Origin: Candidatus Gallimonas intestinigallinarum
GTDB lineage: Bacteria; Bacillota_A; Clostridia; Christensenellales; Borkfalkiaceae
Length of the DNA: 18,007 nucleotides
Reading direction: 5' to 3'
Assembly (NCBI GenBank): GCA_019116405.1
Contig: DXBS01000067.1
Coordinates: forward strand, 1-18,007
Part shown: positions 1 to 6,563 of the stretch, piece by piece
Position numbering within the stretch: position 1 is the stretch's first letter
Layout of the letters: every line of letters begins with the position of its first letter
Notes under the pieces: model-generated
Databases searched by the model: none
What the model was told of the DNA's origin: nothing
Seen by the model: the letters and a program-made list of their open reading frames with translations, nothing else
Position numbers and translations under genes: made by a program

Positions 1-2058
1 GACAGGCGGAATAAGATCAGGCAGAAGCTTGTACGCATGGTGGACGGGCTCAGGGAGTGTCAGCAAAGCAGCAAAGGCCGCCCCGGCTTTTTGTGGGCGG
101 CGCCGCTGATTTCCAAGGAGAATCCCGAGGCGCAGTTTGACAATGTCGAGCGCGGAAAGCTGAATATCAGGACGGAGGCGTGGGTGCCGTGGTACACGAT
201 GCACAAGCTGCTTGCAGGGCTTCTGGACTGCTACAGGTTGGGCGGCTATGCGCCCGCGCTCGATGTCGCGGAAAAGTTGGGGGATTGGGTCGCCGAACGC
301 GTGCTTGCGTGGGATGATGCGACGCAAAAGCGCGTGCTCTCCGTCGAATACGGCGGCATGAACGACTGCATGTACGAGCTGTACGCCCTCACGAAGCAGC
401 CGCGCTTTGCGAAAGCGGCGCATGTCTTTGACGAAGAAGCGCTCTTCGATGCAATCTTGACGGAGGGCAAGAACGTCCTGAAAGATCTGCACGCGAACAC
501 GACAATCCCCAAGATCATTGGCGCGTTGAAGTGTTATCTCGTCCTGCATGGCGAAGTACTGGACGGCGAGATCGTGGATGCGTCCCGCTATCTGCGCGTG
601 GCGGAGGTGTTTTTCCGCATGGTCGTCGAGCGGCACACCTATGTCACTGGCGGCAATTCGGAGTGGGAGCACTTCGGCGCGGACTATGTCCTCGACGCCG
701 AGCGCACCAACTGCAATTGCGAGACGTGCAACGTCTACAATATGCTCAAGCTCGCGCGCGGGCTGTTCTGCGTGACCGGGGATGCACGATACACCGACTA
801 TTACGACAACGCCTTTACCAATTCCATTCTGTCATCGCAGAACCCGGAAACGGGCATGACGACCTATTTCCAGCCCATGGCGGGCGGGTTTTTCAAGGTA
901 TTCTCCCGCCCGTACGATAAGTTCTGGTGCTGCACGGGCAGCGGCATGGAGAGCTTCACCAAGCTCGGCGACAGCGCCGTCTATTTTGATGGTGATTACT
1001 ATCTTGAACAATATTTTTCGATGCGGGTAGAGCACGGCGGCGTGCGTTTTTCCGTTCACTGTGATTTCCCCATGTCGGACGAAGCGATCATACAAGCGGA
1101 AGCGGGGGATTTTTCCCTGCATCTGCGCGTACCCGACTGGGCGGCGTCGCCCATGCAGCTCACACGGAACGGAGTGCGAGTGCCCGTTGAGGCGTGTGAA
1201 GGGCACCTTGCTGTCTCGCTCAGGGCGGGGGATGTCCTTGCAGTTCGCATTCCCGTTGCCGTTAGGATGAGCGGGCTTCCCGATGCGAGGGATACGTTTG
1301 CCTTTACCTACGGCGGCAAGGTGCTTTCCGCCGATCTCGGCACGCAGGACATGCTTGAAACTGAGACGGGCGTCGACGTCAGTATCCCTGCAAAGCGCAT
1401 GATGGCGTCCGAGCGGGTGTATTTTGAGGACGTGGAGGACGTGCTTGCCAACCCGGGCGCCTATCTGGTTCGCGAAGGGGACGCATTCCGCCTGGTCGGC
1501 GGAGATGTGTCCTATTCGTTCGGGCTGCATTATCGGCGCTATCGTGAGCGGTACGCGATCTACTTTAAGCTGCGCGAGGGCAGCCGCGAGGCGGAGGATA
1601 TCGTGCGCGAGCCGATCGATACCGTGCAGCCGGGCTACGGGCAGTATGAGACGGACGCGCTGCATGATCTGCGGGAGTACAACTCTGTCTCCGTCACCTC
1701 GGACGGCACGTCGCGGGCGGCAGGGGAGAATGGGTGGTTTGAATATGATTTCCGCATCGATCCAGAGAATATGACGGTGCTCTCCATAGAACTGCGCCGC
1801 GAGGACAACTACAAACCGCTGTGCATCAGCGTGGACGGCGAGGAAGTGTTCAGTGGCTGGCTCATCGATACGATGAGCGCCGAGGAGAACTATCGACGCG
1901 AGTTTACGATCCCGGTTGAGATCGTGGAGCGGCATAAGCGGAAAAAGTGTGTGAATGACGAAATGATCTGGGTGCTTCCCGTCCGCTTTGCGGGGCTGGA
2001 GGGCAAGCCGAGCGTCCGCATCTGTGAATTTATTTATGTATATCCGCAGGAAGCGTGA
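1..2058 (+). CDS. GH127-family beta-L-arabinofuranosidase-like glycoside hydrolase, 5'-truncated by window
   Basis: The frame is open from base 1 (codons precede the first ATG at 37), so the true start lies outside the window; 685 residues are visible. The family (DUF1680/GH127) removes terminal beta-L-arabinofuranose or related sugars from plant glycans. In the characterised enzyme HypBA1 the zinc-thiolate centre is one Glu and three Cys; the same pattern is seen here as a CETC motif (Glu at 721-723, Cys at 727-729) and a WCCTGSG motif (Cys-Cys at 928-933). The WVPWYTMHKLLAGLLD stretch near 180-230 is also typical. After the alpha-barrel comes a beta-rich region and a C-terminal part with a DTVQPGYGQYE motif (about 1618-1653), resembling the accessory domains of long GH127 proteins (DUF4986/DUF6805 type). 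No signal peptide can be judged because the N-terminus is missing. The family call is firm; the exact substrate is unknown. Confidence 0.88.
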   Translation, partial: DRRNKIRQKLVRMVDGLRECQQSSKGRPGFLWAAPLISKENPEAQFDNVERGKLNIRTEAWVPWYTMHKLLAGLLDCYRLGGYAPALDVAEKLGDWVAERVLAWDDATQKRVLSVEYGGMNDCMYELYALTKQPRFAKAAHVFDEEALFDAILTEGKNVLKDLHANTTIPKIIGALKCYLVLHGEVLDGEIVDASRYLRVAEVFFRMVVERHTYVTGGNSEWEHFGADYVLDAERTNCNCETCNVYNMLKLARGLFCVTGDARYTDYYDNAFTNSILSSQNPETGMTTYFQPMAGGFFKVFSRPYDKFWCCTGSGMESFTKLGDSAVYFDGDYYLEQYFSMRVEHGGVRFSVHCDFPMSDEAIIQAEAGDFSLHLRVPDWAASPMQLTRNGVRVPVEACEGHLAVSLRAGDVLAVRIPVAVRMSGLPDARDTFAFTYGGKVLSADLGTQDMLETETGVDVSIPAKRMMASERVYFEDVEDVLANPGAYLVREGDAFRLVGGDVSYSFGLHYRRYRERYAIYFKLREGSREAEDIVREPIDTVQPGYGQYETDALHDLREYNSVSVTSDGTSRAAGENGWFEYDFRIDPENMTVLSIELRREDNYKPLCISVDGEEVFSGWLIDTMSAEENYRREFTIPVEIVERHKRKKCVNDEMIWVLPVRFAGLEGKPSVRICEFIYVYPQEA

Positions 2059-2073
2059 GTAAATTTGTTTACT
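2058..2073. promoter_or_regulatory. Inverted repeat overlapping the -35 box of the DtxR-type gene; candidate operator
   Basis: AGTAAA at 2058-2063 and TTTACT at 2068-2073 form a 6-bp inverted repeat with a 4-bp spacer. The right arm is exactly the -35 hexamer of the promoter at 2068-2096, and the left arm touches the stop codon of the glycoside hydrolase. DtxR-family repressors commonly bind dyads over their own promoters, so autoregulation is an inference from position. The arms are short and the sequence does not match the known DtxR or MntR box closely. Confidence 0.35.
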
Positions 2074-2096
2074 TTGTATGTGCGATCCTGTATAAT
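2068..2096 (+). promoter_or_regulatory. Sigma-A type promoter of the DtxR-type regulator
   Basis: TTTACT (2068-2073), a 17-bp spacer, then a perfect TATAAT (2091-2096). Transcription should begin near 2103, giving a leader of only about 14 bases before the ATG at 2117, with GGAGG at 2106-2110 just inside it. Confidence 0.8.
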
Positions 2097-2116
2097 GGAA
2101 ATTGCGGAGGAAAACG

Positions 2117-2491
2117 ATGAAAGAGAACAGAACGCATGAATCGCAAGAAATGTACCTTGAGACCATCCTGTTGCTTCGCGCAAAAAAATCCAATGTCCGC
2201 TCCGTTGACATTGTAGAAGAGCTTGGCTATGCCAAATCGAGTGTTTCGCGCGCCGTCAATCTGCTGCAAAAGGCGGGACTGATCGAGATCGATGAGGTGG
2301 GCGACATTACGCTGACTGCCGCGGGGCAGAAGAAGGCGGAGGACATCTACGAAAAGCACCGCGTCTTTACCGAGGCATTTATCAGAATGGGGGCGCCCAG
2401 GAAAGTCGCGGAGGAAAATGCCTGCCGCATCGAGCACGTCGTTTCCGATGAACTGTTTAAGATCATCAAAAAACATTTCGAAGAACATTAA
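2117..2491 (+). CDS. Short DtxR-family metal-dependent transcriptional regulator
   Basis: 124 residues: an N-terminal winged helix-turn-helix (about 8-70) followed by the metal-binding dimerisation domain (about 71-124). The C-terminal SH3-like domain of full DtxR/IdeR is absent, so the length resembles MntR. The visible ligand candidates are Met12 (EMYLE), His81 (EKHRVF) and Cys103, Glu106 and His107 (ACRIEHVVSDE). This matches the Met10/Cys102/Glu105/His106 set of iron-sensing DtxR better than the Asp8-containing set of MntR, so iron sensing is favoured but not proved. The ATG at 2117 is chosen because GGAGG lies 6 bases upstream; an in-frame TTG at 2102 is less likely. It has its own promoter and a possible operator at 2058-2073, and ends at a hairpin terminator. 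No metal transporter is adjacent, so its targets are unknown. Confidence 0.88.
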   Translation: MKENRTHESQEMYLETILLLRAKKSNVRSVDIVEELGYAKSSVSRAVNLLQKAGLIEIDEVGDITLTAAGQKKAEDIYEKHRVFTEAFIRMGAPRKVAEENACRIEHVVSDELFKIIKKHFEEH

Positions 2492-2492
2492 G

Positions 2493-2518
2493 AAAAGGAA
2501 CGCATGGGCGTTCCTTTT
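2493..2518. terminator. Two-way intrinsic terminator between the DtxR-type gene and aroA
   Basis: AAAAGGAACGC (2493-2503), loop ATGG, then GCGTTCCTTTT (2508-2518): an 11-bp stem with a T run on the plus strand and the matching A run at the left side. It lies just after the TAA of the regulator (2489-2491) and downstream of the aroA stop, so it can stop both convergent transcripts. Confidence 0.85.
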
Positions 2519-2560
2519 TGCATGCTTGATTGGATGCTGTTGCGTGGCAGGGGGCGTTTC

Positions 2561-3829
2561 CTATTTGGTCAGGTGATCGAGGATCTCAAAATACTTTGGA
2601 AACGTCTTTTTGCAGCACGTCGGATTTTCGATCGTGATATCTCCCGTCATGAGCCCCACGAGGGAGAACGCCATGGCGACGCGGTGGTCGTCGTATGTCT
2701 GAATGATGGCGGCGCGAGGGGCGCCGGGGGTGATGCGGACGCCGTCAGGCTCCTCCTCGGACGCAATGCCCAGACTTTGCAGATTGGAGACGATTGCATG
2801 GATGCGGTCGCACTCCTGTCTGCGGATGTGTCCGATGCCCGTGATGTGCGTCCCGCTCGTTGCGAATGGCGCAAGCGCTGCGACGGTGAGCGCCTGATCG
2901 GAGAAATCGCGCATATTGACGTCAAAGCCCGTGAACGAGGAAACATTGCGTCCGTCTGCAAGGATGCCTTCGGGGGTGTCGCTCAATTGCACGCCCTTTT
3001 CTTCCAGCAGGCGTAAAAAGGCGATATCGCCCTGCAGCGTATCAAAATGCACGCGCGGGATGCGCACGCGCATGCGCAAGAGCAAAGAGAGCGCATAGAA
3101 ATAGCACGCACCCGAGAGGTCTGCTTCGATCTCCGCACGGGCGGGGGCGTGCGCGGACGGTGTGACGGCAATGGTGTCGCCGTCGCGCGTCCACTGCGCG
3201 CCGAACTGTTCAATCAGCCGCAGCGTCATGGAAATATAGCTCCCGTGCGTGCGGCTTCCCGTCAGGTGCAGGCGGATGGGGCGGCTGACGGCCGCAGCAA
3301 GCAGAATGCCGCTCGCATACTGGGTGCTCAGGTCTGTATCTACCGTCAGATCTTCCTGAAAAATGCCGTCCGATTGCATGACAAAGGGGAAGTGTCCGCG
3401 CTCGCCGAGGTAATTGATGCGCACGCCGGCGTCCTCCAGAACGGATAAAATCTCCATGGGGCGCTTTTGCATCTGCTCGGACGAGGTCATCGTATAGCTG
3501 CCGCCCGCAAAGGCGAGCGCCACGGTCAGAAAGCGTGCGGCAGTTCCCGCCGAACGGACATTGAGCATTGCATTTTGGTTGGGGACATGACCGTTGCAGC
3601 CGTCGATGCGCAAGCCGTTCGCACAGCGCGACCACGGGATGCCGAGCGCGCTGAGACAATCGAGCATGGCAAGTGTGTCGTCGGCAAAGTCTCCGCAGGA
3701 GAGCTGCACCGTCCCGTTGCCGAAGGCGGCAAGAATGAGGGCGCGGTTGAGCAGGCTCTTGGAGGCGGGAACTTCTGCTTCAAGGATGCCGCTGGTTGGC
3801 GTTAATTTTCTGACATTGTAGAAATCCAT
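2561..3829 (-). CDS. aroA: 3-phosphoshikimate 1-carboxyvinyltransferase (EPSP synthase)
   Basis: Joins shikimate-3-phosphate to phosphoenolpyruvate in the sixth step of the shikimate pathway, in the cytoplasm. The start chosen, ATG at 3829, gives 422 residues, close to the usual 427. Visible motifs are the N-terminal VPASKSLLNRAL (20-31, substrate-binding Lys/Ser), SAGTAARF (93-100), the DLSTQYASGILLAA region (166-180), DFSDQALTVAALAPFA (308-323, with the catalytic-type Asp), RRQECDRI (336-343) and DDHRVAMAFSL (380-390). Position 98-101 reads ARFL where E. coli has MRPL, so the Pro101 equivalent is not proline. An upstream in-frame extension exists but is made of promoter sequence. There is no Shine-Dalgarno motif; the promoter places the transcript start on the A of the ATG (see findings). 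It ends convergently with the DtxR-type gene. Confidence 0.96.
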   Translation of the reverse strand: MDFYNVRKLTPTSGILEAEVPASKSLLNRALILAAFGNGTVQLSCGDFADDTLAMLDCLSALGIPWSRCANGLRIDGCNGHVPNQNAMLNVRSAGTAARFLTVALAFAGGSYTMTSSEQMQKRPMEILSVLEDAGVRINYLGERGHFPFVMQSDGIFQEDLTVDTDLSTQYASGILLAAAVSRPIRLHLTGSRTHGSYISMTLRLIEQFGAQWTRDGDTIAVTPSAHAPARAEIEADLSGACYFYALSLLLRMRVRIPRVHFDTLQGDIAFLRLLEEKGVQLSDTPEGILADGRNVSSFTGFDVNMRDFSDQALTVAALAPFATSGTHITGIGHIRRQECDRIHAIVSNLQSLGIASEEEPDGVRITPGAPRAAIIQTYDDHRVAMAFSLVGLMTGDITIENPTCCKKTFPKYFEILDHLTK

Positions 3830-3835
3830 ACAAAA

Positions 3836-3864
3836 ATTATAGTGAGAACGGCATGAAAAGTCAA
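3836..3864 (-). promoter_or_regulatory. aroA promoter, predicted to give a leaderless message
   Basis: Read on the minus strand: TTGACT (3864-3859), a 17-bp spacer, TATAAT (3841-3836), then six bases and the ATG at 3829. With the last base of the -10 box as -7, position +1 is the A of the start codon. Confidence 0.8.
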
Positions 3865-3881
3865 GAAAAAAGAGAAAGCGC

Positions 3882-3895
3882 GCCGTACAAACGGC
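3882..3895. repeat. Small inverted repeat between the divergent aroA and peptidase promoters
   Basis: GCCGT (3882-3886), spacer ACAA, ACGGC (3891-3895). It sits between the two divergent -35 boxes and could be a regulator site, but a 5-bp arm can arise by chance. Confidence 0.25.
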
Positions 3896-3902
3896 CATTC
3901 CC

Positions 3903-3931
3903 TTGAAAAAAATGCGGCGGTATGGTATAAT
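3903..3931 (+). promoter_or_regulatory. Promoter of the YgjP-like peptidase gene, predicted leaderless
   Basis: TTGAAA (3903-3908), a 17-bp spacer, TATAAT (3926-3931), with an extended -10 TGG at 3923-3925. Transcription should start at about 3938-3939, at or next to an in-frame GTG. The first in-frame ATG (3933) would fall upstream of the transcript start. Confidence 0.75.
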
Positions 3932-3938
3932 AATGGCT

Positions 3939-4583
3939 GTGGAATCGCAGGAAGAAATCGTTGTCATACGCAGTGCGCGGAAGACAATATCGCTCACTGT
4001 TAACGAAAACGGCGCGATCGTCGTGAAGGCACCAAAATTTGTCAAAGATGCGGAAATCGCCCGCGTGATCGAACGTCACAGGCGCTGGATCGCGCGCAGA
4101 AAGCGCGAGAGCGGGCAATTTCGGCTCGATCTATCGGACGGAGCAGTGTTGACGCTCTACGGAAGAAGGTACGAAATCGCCGCGGCGCCGCGCGCCGCGA
4201 TCAAAGGTGATATGATCTTTCTCCCGCAGGAGGAGAGAGCGGCTGCGCTCATTGCATTGCTGAAAAAATTGGCGCGCAAAACCATGACTGTTCTGACGCT
4301 TGCCCTCGCGCAAAAATACGGGTTTACCTTCGGGGCTGTCCGCATCTCATCTGCGCGGGGTAGGTGGGGCTCCTGCAGTCAAAAAGGCACGATCTCCTAT
4401 TCCTTCCGGACGGCGTTTTTGTCACAGCACGAAGCGGAATATATCACCGTACATGAGTTGTGTCACACGCGGCACATGAATCACAGTGCCGCATTCTGGG
4501 CGGAAGTCGCAAAAATCCTGCCCGATTATCGGCAGATCAGAAAGGAGATTCGCGAAAAAGGAGTCGTTATGCAATGGCTTTAA
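3939..4583 (+). CDS. YgjP-like zinc metallopeptidase domain protein (DUF45/SprT-like)
   Basis: About 214 residues from the GTG at 3939; an ATG two codons upstream (3933) is the obvious gene-caller start, but it lies only one base past the -10 box, before the expected transcript start. Family hallmarks are clear: RWGSCS (at about 4362-4379), then the zinc motif HELCH (about 4452-4466) followed by MNHSAAFW, which supplies the third metal ligand (His) typical of YgjP/WLM-type gluzincins. The N-terminal half is a beta-rich, basic domain. The family is widespread, probably cytoplasmic, and mostly without a known substrate; the E. coli member is YgjP. It is divergent from aroA and 64 bases upstream of tyrA. 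There is no signal peptide or membrane segment. Confidence 0.88.
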   Translation: MESQEEIVVIRSARKTISLTVNENGAIVVKAPKFVKDAEIARVIERHRRWIARRKRESGQFRLDLSDGAVLTLYGRRYEIAAAPRAAIKGDMIFLPQEERAAALIALLKKLARKTMTVLTLALAQKYGFTFGAVRISSARGRWGSCSQKGTISYSFRTAFLSQHEAEYITVHELCHTRHMNHSAAFWAEVAKILPDYRQIRKEIREKGVVMQWL

Positions 4584-4597
4584 CGAATAATCGGCTT

Positions 4598-4625
4598 TTG
4601 CATAGTAATATACCAGACATACTAT
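4598..4625 (+). promoter_or_regulatory. Possible tyrA promoter
   Basis: TTGCAT (4598-4603), 16-bp spacer, TACTAT (4620-4625). It would give a leader of about 16 bases containing the TGAGGT ribosome site at 4636-4641. No terminator separates it from the peptidase gene, so tyrA may also be read from upstream. Confidence 0.45.
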
Positions 4626-4647
4626 TGAATTTACATGAGGTAATGAT

Positions 4648-5466
4648 ATGAAGATTGTCGTCTACGGGCTCGGGATCATCGGCGCATCGGTCGCCGCATC
4701 GCTGAAGAAAGCGGGCCATCTCGTTTTGGGAAAGAACAGGAGCAGGGAGAGTGTCGTCTATGCGCTGGAGCATGATATGATCGACGGCGAGGCGGTATCT
4801 TACGAAGGCGCGGACGTCGTCGTGCTTGCGCTTCCGCCCCGCGTGACCGTGCGCGAATTGAAGGAGGGGGCTTTCCCCGACGGCTGTATCGTCATGGATA
4901 TCTGCGGCGTGAAATCTGCGCCCGAGCAGGCGGCCTTCTCCAAGCCCCGCAAGTGGCGGTATGTCGGCACGCATCCGATGGCGGGTAAGGAGACTTCCGG
5001 CATCCGTTCCGCAAGCGATACGTTGTTTGTCGGCGCCAATTTCGTCATCACGCATGCGCCGCAGACTGATGCGGCTGCGCTTGATACCGTCCGTTTTCTT
5101 GCAAAAGATATGGGATTCGGGCGCATCGTCGAATGCAGCGCTGCGGAGCATGACAGGATGATCGCGCTTACCTCACAACTATGTCACGTCGCGGCGAATG
5201 CCTATGTCACAACCCCGCTCTCTGCGGGCTGTGTCGGGTTTACGGGCGGCAGTTTTCAGGATATGACGCGCGTCGCACCCGTGGACGAGGCAATGTGGGC
5301 GGAGCTGTTTTGTATGAACTCCGAGGCGCTCTGCGAGGAGATTGTGCGTCTTTCCCGCCGGTTGGATGCGTTTGCCGACGCGATCCGAGATCGGGACGAG
5401 GCGCGTATCTGCGCACTGATGCGCGAGGGAAAAGCGTGCTACGAAGAATTTTTTCGCAGAAATTAA
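4648..5466 (+). CDS. tyrA: Prephenate dehydrogenase
   Basis: Oxidative decarboxylation of prephenate to 4-hydroxyphenylpyruvate with NAD(P), in tyrosine synthesis. The 272 residues open with a Rossmann nucleotide-binding fold (GLGIIGAS, 7-14), followed by THPMAGKE (108-115) and SQLCH (176-180), whose His corresponds to the catalytic His of the family SQLPH motif. The C-terminal half is the helical dimerisation domain. It has no fused chorismate mutase and no ACT domain, so feedback control by tyrosine, if any, is not through an ACT domain. The ATG at 4648 is preceded by TGAGGT at a good distance. With aroA 0.8 kb away on the other strand, this is a small aromatic amino acid neighbourhood. Confidence 0.95.
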   Translation: MKIVVYGLGIIGASVAASLKKAGHLVLGKNRSRESVVYALEHDMIDGEAVSYEGADVVVLALPPRVTVRELKEGAFPDGCIVMDICGVKSAPEQAAFSKPRKWRYVGTHPMAGKETSGIRSASDTLFVGANFVITHAPQTDAAALDTVRFLAKDMGFGRIVECSAAEHDRMIALTSQLCHVAANAYVTTPLSAGCVGFTGGSFQDMTRVAPVDEAMWAELFCMNSEALCEEIVRLSRRLDAFADAIRDRDEARICALMREGKACYEEFFRRN

Positions 5467-5487
5467 GAGATAATTGTGCTCAATCCA

Positions 5488-5516
5488 TTTACAAATTCGT
5501 TTTTTTGTACTATAAT
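5488..5516 (+). promoter_or_regulatory. Promoter of the DUF1934-MBL-rho operon, predicted leaderless
   Basis: TTTACA (5488-5493), 17-bp spacer, TATAAT (5511-5516). The ATG at 5524 follows after seven purines (GAGAGAA), so the transcript start falls on or one base before the start codon. Confidence 0.8.
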
Positions 5517-5523
5517 GAGAGAA

Positions 5524-5919
5524 ATGGTTGTGTGTGATGTGACGATCGTCACATTTTCAGGGGGGGCGCGCTCTAACAGTAGCGTGCGGGGAACTGTCTT
5601 AAAGCTGGAGGACGGCTTTCAAGTCGACTATCCGCAGGACGGGGATCATGCGCGGCTGACTGTGCGCGGGCAGTCCCTTGAGATGACGCGGAGCGGGCAG
5701 ACGCAGCTTCGCATGTCCTTTGAAGAGGGATGCGGAAGCGAACTTGCGCTCTTTCTCGGGGAGGATTGGGGGAGCGTCCCAATTGAGACCGATCGCTGTC
5801 ACATACGTGCCGTGCGGGACGGCTGGCGGATCGCGCTCAAATACCGCCTGCTTTTCGCACATGAAAGTCAGGTATTCCATGTGAATATCGCAGTGAAATT
5901 TATTTCGGAGGAACAATGA
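5524..5919 (+). CDS. DUF1934 (YwiB-like) domain protein
   Basis: 131 residues from the ATG at 5524. Two in-frame upstream ATGs (5476 and 5514) are excluded because the first lies before the promoter and the second overlaps the -10 box. The protein is predicted to be all-beta, with no signal peptide. The segment MTRSGQTQLRMSFEEG (54-69) is the characteristic part of DUF1934, a calycin-like barrel family represented by B. subtilis YwiB; its function is not established. The stop codon overlaps the start of the MBL-fold gene (ATGA at 5916-5919), indicating translational coupling. A perfect 18-bp palindrome lies within codons 5-11. Confidence 0.82.
   Translation: MVVCDVTIVTFSGGARSNSSVRGTVLKLEDGFQVDYPQDGDHARLTVRGQSLEMTRSGQTQLRMSFEEGCGSELALFLGEDWGSVPIETDRCHIRAVRDGWRIALKYRLLFAHESQVFHVNIAVKFISEEQ
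5537..5554. promoter_or_regulatory. 18-bp perfect palindrome, CRP/FNR- or Rex-like operator candidate
   Basis: ATGTGACGATCGTCACAT reads the same on both strands. Its core TGTGA-N6-TCACA is the consensus half-site arrangement of CRP/FNR-family regulators and also fits the core of Rex sites. It begins about 14 bases after the predicted transcript start, inside the coding region of the DUF1934 gene, a position suited to blocking elongation or promoter clearance. The regulator is not in this window. Confidence 0.5.
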
Positions 5920-6563
5920 AAATTCGATACTTGGGGCACTCTTGTTTTGTCCTGACGGAGAGTACGGGAACGACGATCGTGACCGACCCCTATGGCGCCA
6001 TCGGCTATAAGATGCCGCCCGTCAAGGCGGACGCGGTGTCCGTAAGTCACGGACACTACGACCACAACAACGTCAGCGCGGTAAAGGGAAACCCCGTCGT
6101 GCTCGACGAAGAGGGCACCTATGAAGTCGGCGGGGTCGTCATTACGGCGATCAGAAGCTATCACGATAAAACGAGCGGCTCAGAGCGGGGGGAGAATCTC
6201 ATTTTCAAGTTCCGTATGGACGGCTTGGAGATCTGCCATCTGGGCGATCTGGGCGAGGAGTGTTCTTCTGCGCTGATTGAAACCTTGTTGCCTGTGCATG
6301 TGCTCATGATTCCCGTCGGCGGGACGTACACCATCGATGCAGAGCAGGCCAAGGAATATGTCGACCGCATCATGCCCGCAATCGTCATACCCATGCACTA
6401 TAAGACCAAGGGGCTCAATATGGACATCGACAAGGTGGATGCGTTTACCGACCAGTTTGATACGGAAGAGGTGGAAGAACTCGAGGACAGCGAACTGGAG
6501 TTGTTCCGTGACGATATTTCGGAGGAGAGCACAAAGATCATCGTCATGGAACGGGAGAAATAA
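5916..6563 (+). CDS. Metallo-beta-lactamase-fold hydrolase (UlaG/YtkL-like)
   Basis: 215 residues with a complete metal-site pattern: HGHYDH (45-50), His83 in SYHD, HLGD (108-111) and a C-terminal MHY His161. This is the compact MBL type (Pfam Lactamase_B_3) often annotated as UPF0173 or UlaG-like hydrolase, which lacks a firmly known substrate. The C-terminus (about 183-207) is strongly acidic. A GGAGG site lies just upstream, and the start overlaps the DUF1934 stop by four bases. The TAA is directly followed by the rho ATG. No signal peptide, so cytoplasmic. Confidence 0.9.
   Translation: MKIRYLGHSCFVLTESTGTTIVTDPYGAIGYKMPPVKADAVSVSHGHYDHNNVSAVKGNPVVLDEEGTYEVGGVVITAIRSYHDKTSGSERGENLIFKFRMDGLEICHLGDLGEECSSALIETLLPVHVLMIPVGGTYTIDAEQAKEYVDRIMPAIVIPMHYKTKGLNMDIDKVDAFTDQFDTEEVEELEDSELELFRDDISEESTKIIVMEREK

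Noticed and set aside
2102..2116. TTG at 2102 as the start of the DtxR-type gene
   Set aside because: The ATG at 2117 has GGAGG at ideal spacing; the TTG lies at the predicted transcript start and adds five residues not typical of the family.
832..2211. 459-residue frame on the minus strand under the GH127 gene
   Set aside because: Composition is that of an antisense shadow (Arg/His/Ala rich, no recognisable domain), and the plus strand has clear GH127 catalytic motifs.
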